Shown here in pieces: positions 1 to 11,029 of a stretch of 64,000 nt of DNA. The DNA comes from Lycorma delicatula. Lineage: Eukaryota > Arthropoda > Insecta > Hemiptera > Fulgoridae. Position 1 is the first letter of the stretch. The number at the start of each line of letters is the position of its first letter. Both the position numbers and the translations under genes were made by a program. The DNA is taken from NCBI RefSeq assembly GCF_047948215.1, contig NC_134458.1, forward strand, positions 89,483,260 to 89,547,259. The letters are read 5' to 3'. The notes beneath the pieces are model-generated. The model did not search any database. It was not told the origin of the DNA and saw only the letters and a list, made by a program, of their open reading frames with translations.

Positions 1-469
1 TTTACTGGTACGTTTTTCAATGCTGGAGAAACTTAAAACCCATAATTTTAATAAGAACGGACGACTTCAGACCTAATGCTTTGGGTCAGCAACACTGTCT
101 CCCAACATAACCTAAAAAAATAATACATTTTTAATCATAACTTCAATACCAGTGAACCAATTTTTATTTTATTTGTACCAAATTACTTGTCATTCAAAGG
201 GTCTTCCAATGAGGTGTCACAAGCTATATCACATCATTTAAAAAAAAAAAAAGTTTTCAACCTTTGAAAATTTAGAAAACACTTAAGGACGAAATTTTTG
301 TGTTTGTAATTTAAAAAAATAATTTTCACAGTTTTAATCCACAGATTATAATTTAATCCACAGATTAAATAGTTTAAGATGTAATATCACACAATTTTGT
401 ACTTATTTTTGTTGGACTGAAATTTAAAAAAAGTACTATCCCAAATGGTTTTTTGCACCTACGAAGTGA

Positions 470-1391
470 AGAGGTGGGCGGATTTTAACTTTCTTTTCCC
501 TAAAATTCATTGCCAGAGACAGGTCTGGAGACCTGGCAGGCCATTCTACACTCCTCTCTACAACTTATCCATCAATTTGGAAATTGTTTATTTAAAATGT
601 GCTGTGCCTTTAGATAATAATGAGATACTGCCCCGTCTTGCTGAGACCTTACGTCATTATTTTTTCATTAATTCTTGTCAATAATTCCCAGGATATTTGG
701 TAAAATTCAATTGGCTAACAAGTTACAATAACTATCTTCTGTAAGATTGTTATCTAAAATAAAAAGCCCTGCAATACAATGACCAACGATTGCCTCACGA
801 ACATTCACTTTCTGAGGGTACTATGTATGAGCTTCCACATCCATCTGGGATTATTATCACTCCAATATCAACAGTTTTCCTTATTCACGTGGCCATTTAA
901 CATAAAAGTCAATTCATCAGTAAATATTACTGAATTAGGAAAATTTGCGTCTATGTCTAATTTTTGCATTGTAATATCACAATATTCAACTCGGCAGTCA
1001 AAATCATCTTCCGAATTTTCTTGCACAAGCTGTAGCTTATAAGGGTGAAATTTATTTGTTTTAAGAATTTTTTGAACTGAAAAATAGCTGATGGCATGTT
1101 GGACAACAGCTTTCTGAATCGATGAATGAGGGTCTTCAACAAAGGTCTGCAATACATCTAATGACCTTGCATCAGTTGTGACAGTTCTTGGTCTACCGGT
1201 GCAAGGACGATTTTTTACAGTACTGGTTTCCTCATATTGCTGTACTTGATCACAGTCGATTTACTTATCAGTTCTCTGTTTGGAAATCTATTGTTAAATA
1301 AAACACAATCCTCTTGTAAAGGCTGAAGTCTGTCACCGTACCCGTACATCATCAACAGAATTATTCTTTCAGTTTCACTTAAAGATGGCAT
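470..1391 (-). pseudogene. Decayed Tc1/mariner-superfamily (DUF4817-type) DDE transposase
   Basis: On the minus strand an ATG at 1391-1389 opens a helix-turn-helix-like N-terminus (MPSLSETERIILLMMYGYGD). The frame is then broken, resumes from about 1152 to 868 (VEDPHSSIQKAVVQHAISYF, then HPYKLQLVQENSEDDFDCRV) and reaches a first catalytic-type motif, FTDELTFMLNG. A stop at about 868 interrupts an NC-YWSDNNP motif, followed by another frameshift. QQDGA (about 627-642, second Asp) and an ARSPDL-like motif (about 525, third acidic region) can still be read. The motif order matches transposases common in insects that pair an N-terminal HTH with a DDE catalytic domain. At least two frameshifts and one internal stop mean it cannot make transposase. 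I could not define its inverted repeats. The family level is inferred; that it is a transposase is clear. Confidence 0.75.
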
Positions 1392-3488
1392 TGTAATTTG
1401 AAGATTTAATATTAAATAAAACTAAATAAATGAACGAGGAAAATAAAAATAAAACTTTTACCAAAAGACAAATTTGAACCACCTGGCCTACAACTTAATT
1501 TTTACTAGCACTATCAAATTTTACCATTACGAGTATTTTGAAGCAAAAAGGTGAAATAAGGAGTTAATATGTTGCATTGTAAATTAACAGCTGATTTACT
1601 CAACTAAATCAATACACTTAAGTATTTCCAGCTGATTTGTTTCATTTATTTTAGATTTGTTAATTTTATTTAGAAAATAATATCAGTTAATACAGCCGTT
1701 TAATTTGTTGTGTTGTTAATTTGTAGTTATTGTTTATTATTATCAATGTTATAGCACTGTTTAAAGTTTATTATTGTATGCATTATGAATATAAAATAAA
1801 ATAAAACTGTCCATGCAGTGAGTTTTACCTCATTTTATTGTTAACATGATTTTCCTGTCATTGCAACTTTGAATGCTTATAACTCAATAATGAAGGCATT
1901 AAGAGAAAAATGGGTTTCACCTTTGTTTTCCTTATAAAATTTAAAATCGAAATCATACGTCCACCTTTAAGAGAATTAAATTTGATTCAATATGACGGAT
2001 CCAAGATGGTGGAAAAATTAAAAACCCACATAATGCACATTTCTTTTAACCCATTTCTTTCTGCCATCAAATACCTCTCAGATATGTAAGCTGTTTCCAT
2101 AGTTAAATATCACTCTGTATAATAAAGGAGCCCATTAACTGGTTAATTTACACTAACTATTCCATTGTTTGGTTTGCTTATTTTGTATTAAAGCACCTGA
2201 GGTACAAAATGATAAAAACTTTCTGAAAACTTATGATAAAAACTTGATAAATGATAAAAACTTTCTGAAATGATAAAAGCTTTCTGGTTACAATACAACC
2301 AGTTTCTGTAGTGAACATATATGGTGTTACTTAAATTTCAGTGAGCTTGGCATGCCTGTGTGCAGCGGCATTTTTGACTCAGAAAAGAGGACAATGATAA
2401 ACCACTTCACTTCTCATTTTTTTATAAAAACCTAGTATACTATGGTTGATAATGGCTATACAGGTTTTGAAAATACTTATATCTCACATCAGGTCATTTA
2501 CAACTTTTCTGGTTATAGTATATGCATGCATATGGTGTAGTATAGTACATATGTTATAGTATAGTACATGCATATTTATTAAATTTAAGTATTTTTATAA
2601 TAATTCAAATAAATGATGTATCAGTTAATATTTCTGAAGCTAATATCATTTTAAAACTCTAAAATGTATAAATTGAATTCCTTTTGTTGAGAATTTGTAT
2701 GAATTTCAAAAAAATTTGGTTTCCTGAATGGAAAAATGGCAACTACCACCTGCCATTTTATTTCTTTCAAATCATCATTTCATTTGCACAACTGAGACAA
2801 ATTGTAAAATATCTATTTAATAAAAATCTGTCTACTTTTTTTGTAGTTACGTAAGTACAAACACACATATTCAGAAAGCTAAACACAAAATCCTTCTTTG
2901 CATGGCTCAGTCAGGTTAAAAGGTAAGAAAAAAAGAGACATAATAGCAATTTGGGAAATTTTAAAGGTGGACGACTCATCAACCATATGAATAACTGAAG
3001 AATGGAAAGTCAAATTCTGATGAATCAAAAATGAAAATAAAATAGGATCTGTTTTTAAATTTTACTCAAGGAATCATATGTAATTTTTTAGTTCACAACA
3101 TGATTTTGTTACACATTATTTTAATGATAGTTAAAATCAAGGTATGTAATCAGAATAATTTTAAGGGAACTCAAACTCTCCCCTCCATTTCATAAGGTTT
3201 TTCTTTCTATAAAATATAAAAATATACTAAAATATTAATGGTTCAATTCTTTAATATAGCGTTAGAACAAAATAAACATCTCTCCTGTAAAGTAGGTGTC
3301 CCCTCCTCGGTGACGTAAAAAATTCACTCAGGAACTGAATATGGTAACATGCTAACTTAAAGTTTGCCAGTGCACCATATTTTTTTTTACTGTCGCAAAG
3401 AATTGGAGATAAACATTCATTTCTTATATTACATATATACTACTTTTAGAAAAAGTATAGTTTTTCCATTTTTAATGTGTTATTACAG
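1392..3488. other. AT-rich stretch without a recognised gene
   Basis: No coding frame of note. It contains a short tandem array at 2207-2286 and a palindromic TATGCATGCATA-like patch near 2517-2575. A 13-bp perfect inverted match (1958-1970 and 2961-2973, CGTCCACCTTTAA and its complement) may be the edge of an undefined transposon. Confidence 0.5.
2207..2286. repeat. Short degenerate tandem repeat
   Basis: The unit AATGATAAAAACTTTCTG, with variants, occurs about three to four times in a row. This is a small minisatellite with no evident coding role. Confidence 0.7.
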
Positions 3489-3929
3489 GTTTTAATGAAT
3501 GCTGTTTATTGTCCAGAAGATTATGAGTGTAAAATTTATAAGTGCTCAAATGGGGAGGAATTGGACAATAGCTTCTCATCAATAAAATGTAAAGAACTAA
3601 AGACCATTAGTAAGATAAATTCAATAAATAGCACTGAATTCATTATCTCCATAAAAGGAAAACGTGCAAAAGATGACTCATTTGAACCAGTACATTTAAA
3701 TATTATAAAAACAAAGTTTTCTGGAGATATTAATAAAAAAAATAAGCAAGTTATTTATTCTGAAGTAAGGTATATTTATTTTATGACTTTTGAAGAAGTA
3801 CAGAGCGAAATTGAATATGATTTTTCAAAAAAAATAGTGGAATTTTTAAAGCGCTTCATGAAGGTTTATAAAAAATTAGTCAAGAATAGGGAAAAAAACT
3901 TAAAAAGCCTATTCAAAAGATTTTTATAG
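3489..3929 (+). CDS. Unassigned open frame, possible terminal exon
   Basis: An uninterrupted frame runs from an acceptor-like TTATTACAG (ending 3488) to TAG at 3927-3929. The first in-frame ATG is at 3495, giving 144 residues if translation starts there. The product is rich in Lys, Ile and Ser and starts with a Cys-containing segment (MNAVYCPEDYECKIYKCSNG). It ends in a strongly basic tail (KKLVKNREKNLKSLFKRFL) that looks helical. There is no signal peptide or membrane segment. An AATAAA lies at 3968-3973, 39 bases after the stop, as expected for a 3' terminal exon. I recognise no family. An open frame this long is unusual in such AT-rich DNA, which favours a real or recently lost exon of a plus-strand gene to its left. 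Exonised transposon sequence is the alternative. Confidence 0.4.
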   Translation, partial: VLMNAVYCPEDYECKIYKCSNGEELDNSFSSIKCKELKTISKINSINSTEFIISIKGKRAKDDSFEPVHLNIIKTKFSGDINKKNKQVIYSEVRYIYFMTFEEVQSEIEYDFSKKIVEFLKRFMKVYKKLVKNREKNLKSLFKRFL

Positions 3930-3967
3930 ATTTCATCTATATATATTTCAAGCATTGGAAAGAAAGA

Positions 3968-3973
3968 AATAAA
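3968..3973 (+). promoter_or_regulatory. Candidate poly(A) signal AATAAA
   Basis: A canonical AATAAA 39 bases after the stop of the frame ending at 3929. Such hexamers are frequent by chance in AT-rich DNA, so only the position supports it. Confidence 0.3.
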
Positions 3974-4228
3974 ATTGAGGGAAAAAACATAAAAATTAAT
4001 AAACAAAATAAAAAATGTTAAAAGAAACAATATGTCGTATAAAGTGCCCTTGTAACATATGTATTTTCCCACATATAAATTACAATGGTTGTATAATTTT
4101 ATTTTTTCATTAAAAATAAAAAATATACTAAAACATAACTGTATTTATTTGTGTAATAACAAAATAACCCACTTGTATTTGAAATAAAAAGAACAGCACT
4201 GACAACTCTGCTACTGCTCCCCATTACG

Positions 4229-4325
4229 AGAAGTCCTCGCTTATAACTGAAGTTTGGTCACTGCCCTGGTAACAGATAATGCCAAGGCAATGACTAAAAA
4301 GTTTCTATTTTAAGTGAGGACTTCT
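4229..4325. mobile_element. Palindromic MITE-like element
   Basis: The outer arms AGAAGTCCTCGCTTA (4229-4243) and TAAGTGAGGACTTCT (4311-4325) are inverted complements with one mismatch. The inner arms TCACTGCCCTGG and CCAAGGCAATGA are also mostly complementary. The 97-bp unit therefore folds nearly end to end, as foldback MITEs do. No coding sequence. The target-site duplication is unclear. Confidence 0.5.
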
Positions 4326-4786
4326 GTTGTGCCATGCTACTACTACTTCTAGCAGCCTGTAAGCTAAATTTTATCATTCATTGTGGTGGCTCTGCCACTG
4401 GAACTGTGCGTTGGCTGTTTCATAGCCAAGAGTTGCACAAAACCTAAACAAATGGCTCAGGCAACTATTAAGTTAAGCTGGAATTCTTTCTCCATTAAAA
4501 TTCAATAGTGATTTGGATAATACTGCTTTTGTTCCACCACATTGTTTTTTTCTGCAATTAAGAAATAAACCACATATTCTATTGAGAATTTCATGTAGTC
4601 TGTAAATAGAAATTGTTTTTTAAATGAGAAGAAGTATCACTTTAAATAAACACTATGTAAATGCACTGAATTTCATTTGTATTAAACATTAATTAATTAA
4701 ATATTTTACTCTGACTGGTAACAAAATAATGCATAATTAAACAGATAACACCAGGAATAGGTAATGTGCTGTTTTAGTCATTTCCA

Positions 4787-4814
4787 CCCTGACCATCACA
4801 TTTGTGCAGGTTAG
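4787..4814. repeat. Left terminal/subterminal repeat of the piggyBac-like element
   Basis: The sequence starts CCCTGACCATCACA and ends GTGCAGGTTAG. It is an imperfect inverted match to 8059-8080 and a direct imperfect match to 8004-8030. A CCCT start is common in piggyBac-family termini. Confidence 0.45.
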
Positions 4815-5690
4815 TAAAAATATTTACTCAAACACATTTTTCAACGGTCGCGGCTCACAATGACCGTAAGGGTTGTTCTTCTATAACCAGTGTGTCAATA
4901 GTTTACTAGTCGATACAGTAAAATATCTTAGTTTGTCGTCGAGTCGAAGATGCCTTGTTAACAGACCTCGGTAAGTTATACAATTTAAAAAAAAATTAAT
5001 GGGTTTTAAATGTTTATAATAATATTTTGAGCTTTAAAAAACCTTACTTAAACTATCTAAAGTAATACCAAATTGATTTCTTGCATTTGGATGAAATTAT
5101 TTTGCTTGAAATTATGGCCAGTATTTTCATACTGGTTTGGGCTATGTCATAAAAGTAGGGTTATGTTTACATTATACCTTTTGAGGTTAGAGCAGGAGAT
5201 TACACTTGCAAAGTAAATATAAAGCATTAATTTGTAAATACATACACTTAATAATGAAAAAAATCATAATTTAATTGACATTACTTTATAAATCGCTAAA
5301 TGCATGTAATTATTTCTTTATCTGAGAGGACATTAGTTTAGCCTATCTGTCAAAGTTACTAATCTAACCGAATTTCAGTTATAGCTTATAATTATGTCTT
5401 ATTTATTTAATGGCTAGCTGTATATTTTACTAAAATATTGAAATACTTATTCCAGCATGTTTTGAAAAATATATATGCAGTAATTTGGTAAAACTGATAG
5501 ATAAGTTCAGAGTTAGGTAAATATTTTATTAATGATGTTCTCTATTTTATTTTGTAATTTGATTTTTCTATATTATTCAATCAGTTTTTGAGTGTAAAAT
5601 TATTTTTACACACATTAAAATATTCTTACTGGACTACAGAATGTGGTTTTTGTTTTTTCTACATGGCTACACCACTGGGTGTGATTTCAG

Positions 5691-7470
5691 AGATGCACTT
5701 CTCCAGATATTGGAACACAATTCAGATTTAAGTGATTTATCTGATGATGAGGACATAAAGCAGCCTTTCATACTGCCTCTTCGGATTCAATATGGTAGTG
5801 ACAGTTCAGATGATGAAGAAACTACAGACTAGGGTCAGAAATTAAGAACACCATATCCATCAATATCGCAACCTCTGCCAGAGGAGTCATCACAACAACC
5901 ACCAACTTCAACAAGTTCAATTCATCCTCTTTTTAAGCCAATATGGAACCAGAAAGAGTATAAAGAAAATTTCATCCTCAGGAAAATGCAGCAAATGAGG
6001 TAAGTTACATACTTTTATTTTGTTTTAAACAAGCCCATTCTCATTAAGTGGCAATGCTCCAGTAGGCAGTCTTACTAATTACGACTTTATTTCTTTTGTT
6101 TCAGAATGTTGACGCAGTAAAAAGGCCTCTAACTTACTGGAAAAAATCTTTCTCTGATGAATCTTTTGAATTGGCTGCAAAATACACAAGCATGTATTTG
6201 AATGCAACTAAGGGCAAATCCCTAGAAACTAACAGTGTGGAATTAAAAAGATTCTTTGGAATTAATCTAATAATGGGTCCTACTGGATATCCAAGGCTAA
6301 CAATGTATTGGTAGTGAAGCTATGCTTTGCCATTCATAGCTGAGAATATGTTGTGGGATAGGTTTCTAGCTTTAAGAATGAATTTATATTTTGTGGATAC
6401 AGTTAACATTCCACAAGAGTCTGAAAAAAATAAGTTATTGAAAGTTCATCCTGTTATTGACAGTGTCAGAAATATGTGTCTTTCAATACCTTGGAATAAA
6501 GTTAATTTTTCAATTGATGAACAAGTGATCCCCTTTTCCGGAAAGTGGTCAGTTACGCAATTTGTTATATAAATAAGCCATGGCCTGTTGGCTTAAGAAA
6601 ATTACATGATTACAAGTGCCATAGGGATAGTATTAGATTTTGAGATCTATCAAGGCATAACCTCTAATTTAACAAATAAAGAATTGGGTCATGGGCCATC
6701 TGTTGTGTTTCGCTTAGTGGAGAGCATTCCAGTTGGAAGTTTTTACTTTGACAGATTTTTCACAACTATACCATTTCTTAAAAAACTGTCTGATTTGGGC
6801 ATAGAGGCAACTGGAACAATCATGGCAAATAGAGTGAGAAGTCAATTTAAACTCCAAGAACAGCAAAATTTAAAAGAGGCAAGACTGTTCAGCATGTCAG
6901 ATCTGATGAAAAAATTGTAATTGTTGAATGGATGGACAATAAAAATGTTCTAATAACTTCTACATGTAGTGGTGTTGAACCTCAATAACAAATTCAGAGA
7001 TGGTCAAAAAAAGAGAAAAAATATATTACTATTGCTTGCCTGCCGATTGTATTGCAATGCGGTGGTTGGGGGGGGGGGGGTGACTTATATGACCAGTTGA
7101 TGGAGTTGTACAGGATATGATTCTGTTCTGCCCACAAAAATGGATCCTGAAAGTTATCTTCCATTTCACTGATCTGGCAACTGTTAACAACTGTCTGCAT
7201 TACAAAGAATCTGCCAAGAAAAATAAACTTCGACGTAAAGATACAATGGATTATTTAAAGTTTCAACTTCAGCTTGCTGAAGCACTGCTGGCAAGCCCTG
7301 ATCAGCGTAGAGGAAATACCAAAGATTTAGATACTGATGAAGCTGGTCCTGCACCTGAAAAACGGTCTAAATATTTCAACCCACCAGCCCCAGTTCCATG
7401 TAATGACAAAACGTATGATGGGTATGACCACTTCCCAACTGTAGATGACTACATCTCCAAGTATTTGTAG
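5691..7470 (+). pseudogene. piggyBac-type (DDE_Tnp_1_7 / PGBD-like) transposase, broken
   Basis: The coding part appears to begin after a 3' splice site (GTGATTTCAG, ending 5690). A matching donor CTCG|GTAAGT at 4971 would mark a non-coding first exon. A second intron is clear: donor GAG|GTAAGT at 6000 and acceptor TTTCAG at 6104, after which the frame continues as NVDAVKRPLTYWKKSF. Acidic N-terminal stretches (SDLSDLSDDED, SDSSDDEETTD) are typical of the family. The catalytic Asp positions are retained: SIDEQV (GAT 6516-6518), YFDRFF (GAC 6750-6752) and a D-L-Y-D motif (GAC 7082 and 7091) followed by QLMELYRI. The C-terminus up to 7470 is open. Breaks include an in-frame TAG at 5830, a TAG after TMYW near 6313, frameshifts near 6560-6606 and 6920, and a 13-G run at 7068-7080 beside the last Asp motif. 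It is inactive as written. Confidence 0.8.
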
Positions 7471-8003
7471 GCTGAAAAATTACAAAAGCAGAACAAGAAC
7501 TCAGTATGAGAAGTGCAATATGTCTCTGTCTTCTTAAACACCAAAACTGTTTTAAAGCTTTCTATAAAAAGTGAAAATGTATTTTATTTGTGTTATATGA
7601 TCTACTTTACTAGGCTATCATTTACAGTTTTTGATTTTTAAAACAAACTTTTTTTGATTTTAAATAAAATAAATGGCAGTTATTTGAATTTACATTATTA
7701 ATTGGCTTTTTGCAAGAATGTTATTTTACAATTTATTTTCTTATAAATTTGTATTCTATGTGAACTGAATTTTAATTTTTGATTTATGTTTTGGTTGAAA
7801 GGTAATTTTTGTTAGACTATTTTTTATCAATAATAATTTTGATATGTTATATATTATTAAATGTCTAGTAATGTATTACTACTATAATTATTTTTGTTGA
7901 TGATTAAGTATTTTTTATTTCAGTGTATGACTGTTTTATAAATTAAAGTAAGGTATATTTTTTTAATTTATTTTTTAACACATGCTCATTTTACTCAATA
8001 TAA

Positions 8004-8030
8004 CCCTAACCAGCACAATCTAGCTGGTTA
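8004..8030. repeat. Internal copy of the piggyBac-like terminal motif
   Basis: CCCTAACCAGCACAATC continues into TAGCTGGTTA, itself a near palindrome (TAACCAG...CTGGTTA). It resembles 4787-4814 in direct orientation and shares CTAACCAGCACAAT with 8059-8072. Confidence 0.45.
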
Positions 8031-8058
8031 AAATGTTTCCTCATTTCATAAATAAAAC

Positions 8059-8080
8059 CTAACCAGCACAATTGTGCTAG
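8059..8080. repeat. Right terminal/subterminal repeat of the piggyBac-like element
   Basis: CTAACCAGCACAATTGTGCTAG includes the perfect palindrome AGCACAATTGTGCT. It is inverted relative to the left-end sequence at 4787-4814. Confidence 0.45.
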
Positions 8081-8214
8081 ATAATAGATGGAGAGTATTT
8101 TTTTTATATTATTTTTCTGTTACTCAGAGGTAGACAGAATAAATTACATTAAAAAGATGTGAAAAAATTACTAAAAACTTTTTCAGGGTTGAAAGGGCTA
8201 TAGATAAAAAGAAT

Positions 8215-8273
8215 GGTTTCCCTTGATCCGTTCAAGTAAATAAAGCATTTACCTGGACAGATCAAGGGAAACC
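8215..8273. repeat. Stem-loop with 26-base arms
   Basis: Arm 8215-8240 (GGTTTCCCTTGATCCGTTCA...) pairs with 8248-8273 across a 7-base loop. There are 23 Watson-Crick pairs, one G-T wobble and two mismatches. The size resembles a short foldback or an unusually short pre-miRNA-like hairpin. There is no independent evidence of transcription. Confidence 0.6.
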
Positions 8274-9492
8274 TTGGGAATCTGTGCATCCCAAATTATA
8301 CAATTAATTATTTTTTTATATCTTCAAGTCCCTAAAACCCATATTGATAATAAATAAATATGAAAATTGTAAACCTATTAAAATACTAAATAAATTCAGG
8401 GATAAAATTAATAATTAAGATGTTAATAAATAACATCTATGAATACCATTAATTATATGAATACATATTTTACATGCTAAATGAAGATGTAGAAACCCAG
8501 GGTTTTTTAAAATATATTACTAATAATATAAATATATTATATTTATTATATTATATTTTAATATATCCTTCACATTCTATTAAATGAAACTAATTTTCCT
8601 CTTACGAAAATGTTTGTCAAGGTAAATTGCATCATAAAAATTTAATTTGTAAGTAGATTTAGAATAGATGAAAATAAAGTTTATAAACCTTAAGAATGAA
8701 ATATTCTCTAAGAAAAAAAACTAATTTCATTTAAGAGAATTATGAAGAGTATATTTATTTTATCAAAAGGTAATGTTTTTCTAAGAAAACTCACCAGTTT
8801 TCATTGTTACAAATCTTTGAAGATTTATTGGGTTTTATAATTACTAATCTGAAAAAAGAAACAAAGAAAATTGGAGAGCTTTTCAGTTTTCACAAATCTC
8901 TTGTAAATCATAATCTGTACATAAATTTAACTCTACAAAAAAAAACTTACTGTTTTACAAAAAAAAAATTCAGTTTAATATAATTTGTATCATGATTAAA
9001 AGGGTGTTGGTAGGGTATAACTTAGGCTAATCCCTGAAAATGTTGCATGGTTTTCTTTTGCAGGATAGCAACTACAACTATGTAGTTTTCCAAAAGTAAT
9101 CAATTAAATTTAATTGAAAAAAAAGTAAATCTGTAAGGGTGTGAAGGTAATGGAATTATGAGAGAAAATTGCCATTCATTTTTGAAAGGATTGACACCAT
9201 TTGATGCAAGTTACTACTACTAAATTACAAGCTGATGTGAAGTGTGATTATTTTTTAATTCTCAATAGATTAATACTTCTCTTAATTTTATTATATTTTG
9301 GCTACACACGAACAAAGCTAGATTAATGGCTAAATATTAAACTTTAAAATTATTAAGACTAGATCAGAGTATTAGTAGTTTGAAAAGGTTTTAGTTAATT
9401 TTCCAATATTGATTGAAATTATTACATAATTATTATACATTTAAATTAATCCTACATATTTTTAGTCCAGTTATATTCATTATATTACAGAT

Positions 9493-9530
9493 AATTTCTA
9501 CCTGTGCTTATAGAAGCACAGATAGAAATT
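9493..9530. repeat. Short hairpin
   Basis: AATTTCTACCTGTGCTT (9493-9509) and AAGCACAGATAGAAATT (9514-9530) are complementary at 16 of 17 positions around a 4-base loop. Confidence 0.6.
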
Positions 9531-9725
9531 GTTTTTTCATTTATTTCATAAATATTTTTTAGGCTTTTTATTCTAATTCCTCAATGTCTAGTGGTTGATG
9601 GTGGTTCATTATATAGGTTAAGAGAAAAGCACTTAAGAGTTTTAGAAATTAAATAAGACATAAACTTTTATTAACAATGTAAGTATGTCCTGGAGCTGCA
9701 TCTTGTATATATGCATCTCCAGTTC

Positions 9726-9767
9726 TATATATATATGTATATATATATACATATATATATATATATA
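9726..9767. repeat. TA-rich microsatellite
   Basis: Interrupted (TA)n with occasional G or C. Confidence 0.85.
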
Positions 9768-10850
9768 GATCAATATATACGATCAACAATCATTAAGTCA
9801 ATGTTATAACTTTTATTGAATGTATAAGAAATATATTTTAAGCAATGTCACTGATTGATTTGAACCAAAATAATAATAAAATTAGATTACAAATATTTAA
9901 CAAGTCTATAAAGTAAATTATCAAAATATAGTAGGAAAATTAATCTAACTGTTATTATTGAAATGGATTTTGAAATTAATTTCACAATAAAGGATAAATA
10001 TGATTGAAAATAATAACTTTTTACATATTTCAATTCGCATAGGTTTCTTAACGGTTGTCACTTCTTCACTGATATTACTTGTCTATATCTTTTTCAACTC
10101 TTCAATAGTAGTATTTTTCTGAACTGTATCATTGCTGTTTTTATGTATAATAAAACGATTTTTATTATGTATGTATTCAACTGAATAGCATTGAAAAATA
10201 TAACACAATTGGCCTTTTGGGCAAAATTTAGAGCTAATGAAACACTGAAACCAAATAATGAAAAAAATTATTTACAATTTTCTTTGTAGAAAAAAATACA
10301 GACACAAAAATCAGTTATAAAATATCTGCAATGTATTATTTATAAATCTAATAATAATTATAAACAATGGTATTTTATAAAATCTGTTTAACATACTTTA
10401 CCCCCCTACCAAAAAGTCAGTTAATTTTATGTCATAATTTATCTAGTGTATCTTCATAAAGCTTATGAATGTACTACTAGTTTAATAAAAACGCAAATAT
10501 GATAGAACCTACTAATGATTTAAAGACAAAAATAAAAATGTACTATGTTATTTACTAAATACAAACTTAGGCCTAAAAATACCCTTCTACTATTTGAAAC
10601 AATTATACTGTGCAGAAGAATACTAATTAATAGTTGATTTGGTAGAGAATTTGTCAAGTACACTCCTTGATTTTAAATAACAAATATTTTTTTTGGGGTG
10701 TAACAACTATATCTTAATACAATTTACTTAACCAGCAGTTTTGGAAACTGAATTAAGCAGAAGTGCTGAAATAGCTGTCCTGACACGTTGTATCAGAAAT
10801 TAAGCACTGACTAAAAGTAACAAATATTCCTTATTCTGAAATTATACTAT

Positions 10851-11029
10851 CTTATAGTTTAAAAGCCCAGTAGCAGTTAAAAAAAAAACTCAGTGGCAGA
10901 AGTACACCAGACATGTAGACATTCACGTCCTGTAAAAATCTTATAGTTTAAAAGCCCAGTAGGAGTTCAATAACAAAACTCAGTGGTAGAAGTACACCAG
11001 ACATGTAGACATTCACGTCCTGTAAAAAT
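10851..11029. repeat. Tandem duplication, 89- and 90-bp units
   Basis: Unit 1 (10851-10939) and unit 2 (10940-11029) both start CTTATAGTTTAAAAGCCCAG and end in CATTCACGTCCTGTAAAAAT. They differ by a few substitutions and by a short A-run versus CAATAAC. The near identity points to a recent local duplication. No coding frame spans it. Confidence 0.9.

Larger units (their letters stand above)
4787..8080 (+). mobile_element. piggyBac-like element, decayed
   Basis: The likely extent is set by related terminal sequences. CACATTTGTGCAGGTTAG at the left (within 4787-4814) matches, inverted, CTAACCAGCACAATTGTG at the right (8059-8080), with a few mismatches. A third related copy, itself nearly palindromic, lies at 8004-8030. 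The interior encodes a broken piggyBac-type transposase. No flanking TTAA was found at these exact edges, so the boundaries are approximate. Confidence 0.6.

Noticed and set aside
1958..2973. 13-bp inverted match as transposon ends about 1 kb apart
   Set aside because: Too short, with no target duplication and nothing recognisable between.
8795..8848. Short minus exon between a pyrimidine-rich acceptor and GTGAGT donor
   Set aside because: Only 17 full codons, no partner exon in the right phase, and such pairs occur by chance in AT-rich DNA.
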